Shown here: one piece after another, positions 14,178-18,718 of the stretch
Layout of the letters: every line of letters begins with the position of its first letter
How positions within the stretch are numbered: the first letter of the stretch is position 1
NCBI RefSeq assembly: GCF_030453725.1
Contig: NZ_JAKDJU010000056.1
Location: 1 to 18,718, forward strand
Direction: 5' to 3'
DNA length: 18,718 nucleotides
Source: Brevibacterium picturae
Lineage (GTDB): Bacteria; Actinomycetota; Actinomycetes; Actinomycetales; Brevibacteriaceae
Notes under the pieces: generated by a model
Databases searched by the model: none
What the model was told of the DNA's origin: nothing
Seen by the model: the letters and a program-made list of their open reading frames with translations, nothing else
Translations under genes and position numbers: made by a program

Positions 14178-16157
14178 TCAGTTGAGCGCTGTGAAGAATT
14201 TCTTCGCCACCGGCACGGCCGCCTCGGCGCCGAATCCTCCATCCTCGACGAGGACGGCCACGGCCACGTCGCCCTGGTAGCCGGCGAACCAGGAGTGGGT
14301 GCGCGGTGGGGTCTCGCCACCGTATTCGGCGGTGCCGGTCTTTCCGTGGACCGGTTTGCCGGGAACGTCCTGCAGCGCGCCGGCGGTGCCCTTGGTCACG
14401 GCGCGGCGCATGAGCTTCTGCATCGCCTTCGCGGCTTCGGCGTCAAGGACCTGTTCTCGATCGTCCGCGCGTTGGTCGGGGAGGACGAGGAGTGGACTGA
14501 CGGTGTCGCCGTCGGCCACCGAAGCGGCCATCGCTGCCACCGCCAGCGGGCTCGCCACGACCTTGCCCTGACCGATCATCTGTGCCGCATGGTTGACGGG
14601 ATCGTCGTCATGGGGAACGGCGGCCATCTTCGAACCGGCTCCCAGATCGATGTCGTCCATTCCCAGGTTCGATGCCGCATTCGCCACCTCGGAGGCCGAG
14701 ACCTTCTTCGCGGCGTCGACGAATGCGGTGTTGCATGATTCGGCGAAGTCGTCTGCGAAGGCGACATCGCCCATGACATGGTCCTCGGCATTCTTGAAGG
14801 TCTTTCCGTCGACGGTCGTGGTCTTCGGACAGCCCAGTGTCGTCTTCGCCGTCATTCCCGATTCCAGCAGCGCCACTCCTGAGGCGATCTTGAATACCGA
14901 TCCGGGAGCGTACTGCCCGGTCAGCGCCCGATCCCAGGCCGCTCCATCGGGATCCTGATTGGCCACAGCCAGGACATGACCGTCGCTGGGGCGGATCGCT
15001 ACGAGCGCAGTCGGCTTCTTGCCTGTTGCGGCCGCGGTGTCGGCGGCCTCCTGCACGGCGACGTTGAGCGTCGTCGTGATGTCTTCGCCGTCCCGCTTCG
15101 GAAATTCGTGGACGAGGACGGGCTCGGAGTCGTCGGCAGCGGCGGCAGTGCCGGACTCACCGTCGGAGTCGGTGCCGGGCTCAGCGTCGGCGATGAAGAT
15201 CTCTTCGTTGGCTGGTCCGGTCAGCTGCTCGTTGAAGGCCTTCTGCAGTCCGCTCTTGCCGACGACGGACTCACCGGTGAGCTTTCCATCGGAGGCCTCG
15301 ACCTCCTCAGCATCGGCGGCTCCGGCGGTTCCCAGTGTTGCTGCCGCAAAGTCCCTCGTGATGCTCAGCGGTTGTGTGCGAGTCTTGAACACGGTTCCGG
15401 GCAGGGAGTGGATGGAGTCCTTGACCGCGGAGTAGTCGCTCTCACGCAGCGTGATGACGGGAACGAACTGATCTGGATCGGCGGCGTCGATGCGCTCCTG
15501 CAGCGATGTGAGGTCGATGTCGAGTTCGTCTTCGAGCGTGGTGAGAGTGGTCTCAGCGTTCTCGCCGCCCGCGTCCTCGGCCTCGCCGGCTGTGCCCTCG
15601 CCCGCCGCGCCCTCGCCGTCGTCGAGTTTGGCCGGGTGGATACCCACGTCGATGACGGTGCCCTCCGCCATCAGCTCCTCATCGTCTTCGCCGAGGATCG
15701 AGCCCCGCTTCCCCGGGTCCTTCTTCGACACCAGAACTCGCCCGTCGTCGAGATCGGGGTGGATCGACTGTGCGGTGAGGTCTGCCGACCACAGCAGACC
15801 CTTTCTGTGCAGTGGCAGCTGAGAGGAGTACTCCCAGACTTCATCGTCCTGGTTCGTCCATGTCCAGTTCAGCGTCGCGACCGCGCCATCATCGCGTTTC
15901 TTCGTGCCGTCGAGTTCGACGGAGCGCTTCTTCATGCTCTCATCGAGTGCCCCGAGCACCACGTCGTGCAGCTTCTTCGATGCACCTGTGTCCGACCAGG
16001 CGGTGGAGTCGATGGTTGAGCTGTTCAGGTCGGCAACGGCTTCGTCGGCGGCAGCCTCTGCACGCATCGGCAGGGAGAGGAAGGCGACGACCCCAGCGCC
16101 GGCCAACAGCACGACGACGATGGCGATGGCCAACCAGGTTCTGGGCTTTTTCGTCAT
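14178..16157 (-). CDS. Class B penicillin-binding protein with MecA-N-like domain (peptidoglycan transpeptidase)
   Basis: A 659-residue DD-transpeptidase that cross-links peptidoglycan outside the membrane. Residues 8-29 form the single N-terminal membrane anchor. Residues 36-140 resemble the NTF2-like MecA N-terminal domain (WSDTG, LNWTWT, SIHPDL). KRGSI (150-154) marks the start of the dimerisation domain. The transpeptidase domain (about 375-659) has all three motifs: SVFK with Ser420 and Lys423, SCN (474-476), and KTGTAE from Lys606. Two low-complexity acidic/Ala/Gly inserts (179-204 and 325-345) interrupt the middle region. No FtsW/RodA-type partner is adjacent. The protein is unlikely to be a lipoprotein, as no lipobox is present. 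Whether it lowers beta-lactam affinity like MecA cannot be told from motifs. No ribosome site is evident. Confidence 0.94.
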   Translation of the reverse strand: MTKKPRTWLAIAIVVVLLAGAGVVAFLSLPMRAEAAADEAVADLNSSTIDSTAWSDTGASKKLHDVVLGALDESMKKRSVELDGTKKRDDGAVATLNWTWTNQDDEVWEYSSQLPLHRKGLLWSADLTAQSIHPDLDDGRVLVSKKDPGKRGSILGEDDEELMAEGTVIDVGIHPAKLDDGEGAAGEGTAGEAEDAGGENAETTLTTLEDELDIDLTSLQERIDAADPDQFVPVITLRESDYSAVKDSIHSLPGTVFKTRTQPLSITRDFAAATLGTAGAADAEEVEASDGKLTGESVVGKSGLQKAFNEQLTGPANEEIFIADAEPGTDSDGESGTAAAADDSEPVLVHEFPKRDGEDITTTLNVAVQEAADTAAATGKKPTALVAIRPSDGHVLAVANQDPDGAAWDRALTGQYAPGSVFKIASGVALLESGMTAKTTLGCPKTTTVDGKTFKNAEDHVMGDVAFADDFAESCNTAFVDAAKKVSASEVANAASNLGMDDIDLGAGSKMAAVPHDDDPVNHAAQMIGQGKVVASPLAVAAMAASVADGDTVSPLLVLPDQRADDREQVLDAEAAKAMQKLMRRAVTKGTAGALQDVPGKPVHGKTGTAEYGGETPPRTHSWFAGYQGDVAVAVLVEDGGFGAEAAVPVAKKFFTALN

Positions 16158-16220
16158 GAATCAATCATGGGTGTAGTCCGCCGGGAAGTCCACTTGGGGG
16201 AAGGCGACTTGCCCGGTGAG

Positions 16221-16285
16221 GTGGGGATTGCTCGGGTGCTGTGGGGATTGCTCGGGTGCTGTGGGTCAGCTCGGGTGCTGTGGGG
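16221..16285. repeat. 20-bp tandem repeats between response regulator and penicillin-binding protein genes
   Basis: GTGGGGATTGCTCGGGTGCT occurs twice without change (16221-16240 and 16241-16260), then a 19-bp variant (16261-16279) and the start of a fourth copy. The block lies in the 154-base gap, about 65 bases upstream of the penicillin-binding protein start and 27 bases after the regulator stop codon. Confidence 0.9.
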
Positions 16286-16311
16286 ATGGGGCCCGGGTAT
16301 CGAGGGGTGGT

Positions 16312-17046
16312 TCAGGCGTCTTCTGTGACGACAGTGTATTCGAGCACCGGCCGGCCGGCGGCTCCGTACCGGGGTCGGCGGGCGAGCATGCCTGCGTCGG
16401 CCATGGCCTCCAAGTACCGGCGTGCGGTCACTCGGGAGACACCGAGGCCAACGGCGACCTCGGCGGCGGACTGTCCGGGCTTGTCGCCGAGGACGGACTT
16501 CACTTCGGCCTGCACCGCATCGGGGACGCCCTTGGCGGTCGCGGTCACTGTGTGGGTGCGCAGCGCGGCGATCGCGGTGTCGACGTCGGTCTGGGTGACC
16601 TCGCCCTCGGTGCTGTCCCCGCCGAGGCTGTCGCGGAATGAGGAGTAGGCCTCGAGTTTGGATTTGAAGACGGGGAAGGTGAACGGTTTGATGATGTACT
16701 GGGCGACGCCGTAGGACAGCGCCTCCTGCACGATCTGCATGTCCCGGGCGGCGGTGACGGCGATGATGTCGACGTCGACGCGGTGGCCGCGGATGGCACG
16801 GCAGACCTGCAGTCCGTGCCCATCGGGGAGGTTCATGTCGAGGAGGACGAGGCTGATGCAGTCCGCGTTGAGACCGTAGATCTTTCCGGTCAGAGCAGCC
16901 ATCGCCTGGGTGGCGTTCTTCGCCACACCGGCGAGGTGATAGCCGTCGATGCGATCGATGTACTTCGCATGGGCCCGGGCAGCGACTGCCTCGTCCTCAA
17001 CCACGAGCACACCGATGCTCGACTCAGGCGTAGTTGTTTCTGACAT
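16312..17046 (-). CDS. Response regulator, CitB/DcuR/DctR type
   Basis: A 244-residue two-component regulator. Residues 11-135 are a receiver domain with the acidic pair Glu17/Asp18, phospho-acceptor Asp70 in LLDMNLPDGHG, Thr98 and Lys120 (IIKPF). After a linker, residues 190-235 form a winged or HTH DNA-binding domain (SAAEVAVGLGVSRVTARRYL). The arrangement, including the spacer and the HTH with its AAGRP wing, is that of regulators controlling C4-dicarboxylate or citrate uptake together with a DcuS/CitA-type kinase. No kinase lies next to it: the upstream gene is a thiolase and the downstream one a penicillin-binding protein. TAGACT (17053-17058) ends six bases before the ATG, and no ribosome site is seen, so a leaderless message is likely. 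Confidence 0.92.
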   Translation of the reverse strand: MSETTTPESSIGVLVVEDEAVAARAHAKYIDRIDGYHLAGVAKNATQAMAALTGKIYGLNADCISLVLLDMNLPDGHGLQVCRAIRGHRVDVDIIAVTAARDMQIVQEALSYGVAQYIIKPFTFPVFKSKLEAYSSFRDSLGGDSTEGEVTQTDVDTAIAALRTHTVTATAKGVPDAVQAEVKSVLGDKPGQSAAEVAVGLGVSRVTARRYLEAMADAGMLARRPRYGAAGRPVLEYTVVTEDA

Positions 17047-17052
17047 GCCGCC

Positions 17053-17058
17053 AGTCTA
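17053..17058 (-). promoter_or_regulatory. Candidate -10 box of a leaderless response-regulator transcript
   Basis: TAGACT on the minus strand ends six bases before the regulator ATG, which would put the transcript start at or beside the start codon. No convincing -35 hexamer is seen. Confidence 0.35.
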
Positions 17059-17218
17059 ACCAACGTCTTTGCGGGCCGGTCTTGGTTCGTGTTACAGCCT
17101 GGGCACATCCATGACGCAGGATTGGAACGCCGACGCGACTGTCCATCTCCATCCGACTGCTTGGCGTCGCGGGGTGATGTTTCGCTGCCACGGGCGACTC
17201 CCCTATCCACGGGTGCAC

Positions 17219-17279
17219 ATTTGGAGGGAACATACCGTCGATCTTCTGCGCCAATATCGACGGTATGTTCCCTCCAAAT
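17219..17279. repeat. Perfect 24-bp inverted repeat with 13-base loop
   Basis: The arms are 17219-17242 (begins ATTTGGAGGGAAC) and 17256-17279 (ends GTTCCCTCCAAAT), identical over all 24 bases when reverse-complemented; two more pairs form inside after one mismatch. The element starts 18 bases after the thiolase stop codon. Its arms are about half A+T, unlike the surrounding DNA. It could be a long-stem terminator without a U-run for the thiolase message, or a small mobile palindromic element. Confidence 0.95.
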
Positions 17280-17297
17280 AGTTCAGAGCACGCAGCC

Positions 17298-18515
17298 TCA
17301 GGCGCGTTCGAAGATCGCGGCGATGCCCTGGCCGCCGCCGATGCACATGGTCTCGAGTCCGTAGCGGGCCTCGCGGCGCTCCATCTCGCGCAGCAGAGTC
17401 GCCAGGATCCGGCCGCCGGTCGCGCCGACGGGGTGGCCCAGGGAGATCCCGGAGCCGCTGACGTTGAGGCGGTCGAAGTCGGCCTTGCCGAAGTCCCATT
17501 CGCGGGTCACGGACAGCGCCTGGGCGGCGAAGGCCTCGTTGAGTTCGATGAGGTCGATGTCGGCCAGGCTCAGTCCGGCCTTCTCGAGCGCCTTCTTGGT
17601 AGCAGGGACGGGGCCGATGCCCATGGTCTTCGGCGGCACTCCGGCCACGGCCCAGCTGACCAGGCGGCCGAGCGGCTTGAGCCCCTGTGCTTCGGCGGCG
17701 GCGCGGGTGGTGACGATGCTCGCGGCAGCTCCGTCGTTCTGGCCCGAGGCGTTGCCGGCGGTGACGGTTGCCTGGTCATCGCCCTTACCGAGGATGGGAC
17801 GCAGCTTGGCGAGCTTCTCGATGCTGGTGTCGGGACGGATGTGCTCATCGGCGACGATCTGCTGTTCGGCGACCTTGCGGGTGGCGGGGATCGTCACCGG
17901 CACGATCTCTTCGGCGAAGCGCCCGTCCTCGGCTGCTGCGGCCGCACGCTGGTGTGAGTTGAAGGCGAGTTCGTCCTGCTCTTCGCGGCCGATCGAGTAT
18001 TCGCGGCGCAGGTTCTCTGCGGTCTCGAGCATTCCGCCTTCGACGGGATAGTTCTTTCCGCCCGGGGTGATCCTCCCGCGGCCCAGAGAGTCGGTGAATT
18101 CGGCGTTGCCGCCGCGGACTCCCCAGCGGATGGTGTCGTTGTAGAAGGGCGCGTGGGACATCGATTCGACACCCCCGGCGATGACGAAGTCTCCGTTGCC
18201 GGATCCGACCATCATGGCGGCGTCGATGACAGCCTGCAGTCCCGAACCGCAGCGACGGTCGACCTGGCGGCCGGGCACGGTGACGGGCAGGCCGGCGTCG
18301 AGCGCTGTGACACGGCCGATGGCGGGCGCCTCGGAGGTGGCATAGCCCTGCCCCAGGATGACGTCGGCGACGAGTTCGGGGTCGAGTCCGGTTCTGGCCA
18401 TGAGTTCACGGACGACGGTGGCGGAGAGCTCGTGGGCGGGGATGTCGCGGAACTGTCCTCCGAACCCTCCGACCGCGGTGCGCAGCGGTTCACAAACGAC
18501 GATGTCCTGGTCCAT
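17298..18515 (-). CDS. Acetyl-CoA C-acetyltransferase / 3-ketoacyl-CoA thiolase
   Basis: A 405-residue thiolase catalysing CoA-dependent cleavage of 3-ketoacyl-CoA, or the reverse condensation of two acetyl-CoA. Catalytic residues are all present: Cys89 in DRRCGSGLQA as nucleophile, Asn326 in NEAFA, His361 in GHPVGATGGR and Cys391 in CIGGGQG. Length and motifs are normal for the degradative/biosynthetic tetrameric class. GGAGG four bases upstream supports the ATG at 18515. It is monocistronic as far as visible, followed by the large inverted repeat. Roles in fatty acid or branched-chain amino acid breakdown are plausible, the latter in line with the Bkd operon in the same window. The exact chain-length preference cannot be read. 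Confidence 0.95.
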   Translation of the reverse strand: MDQDIVVCEPLRTAVGGFGGQFRDIPAHELSATVVRELMARTGLDPELVADVILGQGYATSEAPAIGRVTALDAGLPVTVPGRQVDRRCGSGLQAVIDAAMMVGSGNGDFVIAGGVESMSHAPFYNDTIRWGVRGGNAEFTDSLGRGRITPGGKNYPVEGGMLETAENLRREYSIGREEQDELAFNSHQRAAAAAEDGRFAEEIVPVTIPATRKVAEQQIVADEHIRPDTSIEKLAKLRPILGKGDDQATVTAGNASGQNDGAAASIVTTRAAAEAQGLKPLGRLVSWAVAGVPPKTMGIGPVPATKKALEKAGLSLADIDLIELNEAFAAQALSVTREWDFGKADFDRLNVSGSGISLGHPVGATGGRILATLLREMERREARYGLETMCIGGGQGIAAIFERA

Positions 18516-18612
18516 AGTTCCTCCACTTGATTTCGCTTCAGCCGATGATGATCAGCAGCCACCGGCTCGGCACTCCCGCACAGCCTAGGCCGGATCCGCT
18601 CGACAGCGGGGA

Positions 18613-18623
18613 AATGTTTCATT
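18613..18623. promoter_or_regulatory. Candidate operator upstream of the thiolase
   Basis: AATG and CATT flank TTT in a small dyad, followed directly by a second CATT, about 100 bases upstream of the thiolase start. It is AT-rich against the surroundings. TetR-type regulators of fatty acid genes bind sites of this general kind, but no match to a known consensus is claimed. Confidence 0.25.
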
Positions 18624-18665
18624 CATTGGGACGAAGAATCGCTGCTGCTCCGCACCATAGGCAGG

Positions 18666-18718
18666 TCATTCGCGGTCATCGTCGACGATATGGATCGGGC
18701 CCGTGGGCGGGTTGCCCG
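18666..18718 (-). CDS. Possible C-terminal end of an upstream gene
   Basis: On the minus strand the last 16 codons before a TGA at 18666 read NPPTGPIHIVDDDRE with one glycine before it, an acidic tail such as ends many proteins. The frame is open to the window edge. Fifty bases are too few to identify a gene or even to be sure there is one. Confidence 0.25.
   Translation of the reverse strand, partial: GNPPTGPIHIVDDDRE

Noticed and set aside
14176..14187. GCTCAGTTGAGC hairpin at the convergent stop codons, considered as a bidirectional terminator
   Set aside because: The loop would have only two bases, the stem is five pairs, and there is no U-run on either side.
14976..16019. Plus-strand open frame of 347 codons opposite the penicillin-binding protein
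   Set aside because: It is antisense to a gene with all three transpeptidase motifs and shows no family features of its own.
17219..17279. The 24-bp inverted repeat as terminal repeats of an insertion sequence
   Set aside because: Only 13 bases lie between the arms, so no transposase is enclosed, and no flanking target duplication is seen.

Overview
The window is a GC-rich stretch of chromosome with 13 convincing protein genes, two of them visible only as fragments or near-fragments at the edges of what can be read, and no rRNA, tRNA, CRISPR array or insertion sequence. The G/C-biased third codon positions, the Bkd-type dehydrogenase genes, the MecA-N-like penicillin-binding protein, the GabD2-type dehydrogenase and the WXG100-like gene all point to an actinobacterium. 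A Micrococcales-type organism such as Brevibacterium is my inference, not something the sequence proves.

Left part (1-5563, all minus strand). A branched-chain 2-oxoacid dehydrogenase operon is transcribed right to left as E1-alpha, E1-beta and the lipoyl domain of E2, which runs off the window. Upstream is a 405-base gene-free spacer with a candidate operator and a hairpin. Next comes a three-gene cassette joined by two ATGA overlaps: an 81-residue WXG100-like protein, a 282-residue protein of unknown family with a Pro/Gln/Arg repeat tail, and a 505-residue protein with a GYSQGG alpha/beta-hydrolase domain behind a helical N-terminus that carries a YxxxE motif. I read it as a candidate type VII (ESX-like) secretion substrate cassette: small helical partner, possible chaperone or adaptor, and a lipase or esterase effector. 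This is the most interesting part of the window.

Middle part (5810-9748). Adenylosuccinate lyase (purB, long E. coli-like form) and a small alpha/beta hydrolase lie on the plus strand. The hydrolase is preceded by a clean operator-like palindrome. It converges on an MHS-type major facilitator transporter, and the 108 bases between them are built almost entirely of two kinds of tandem repeat that run into the last codons of the transporter gene.

Right-middle part (9897-14168). A sugar-lactone/alditol oxidase-type flavoenzyme and a fold-type III PLP enzyme (amino acid deaminase/aldolase family) overlap by GTGA and are transcribed divergently, across 73 bases, from an NADP-type succinate-semialdehyde dehydrogenase. 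The arrangement suggests a small oxidative catabolic module with a shared control region.

Right part (14178-18718, all minus strand). A class B penicillin-binding protein with an intact active site, a CitB/DcuR-type response regulator with no adjacent sensor kinase, and an acetyl-CoA acetyltransferase (thiolase). Between the regulator and the thiolase is a perfect 24-base-pair inverted repeat around a 13-base loop, the strongest non-coding structure in the window. Short tandem repeats also fill the gap between the regulator and the penicillin-binding protein.
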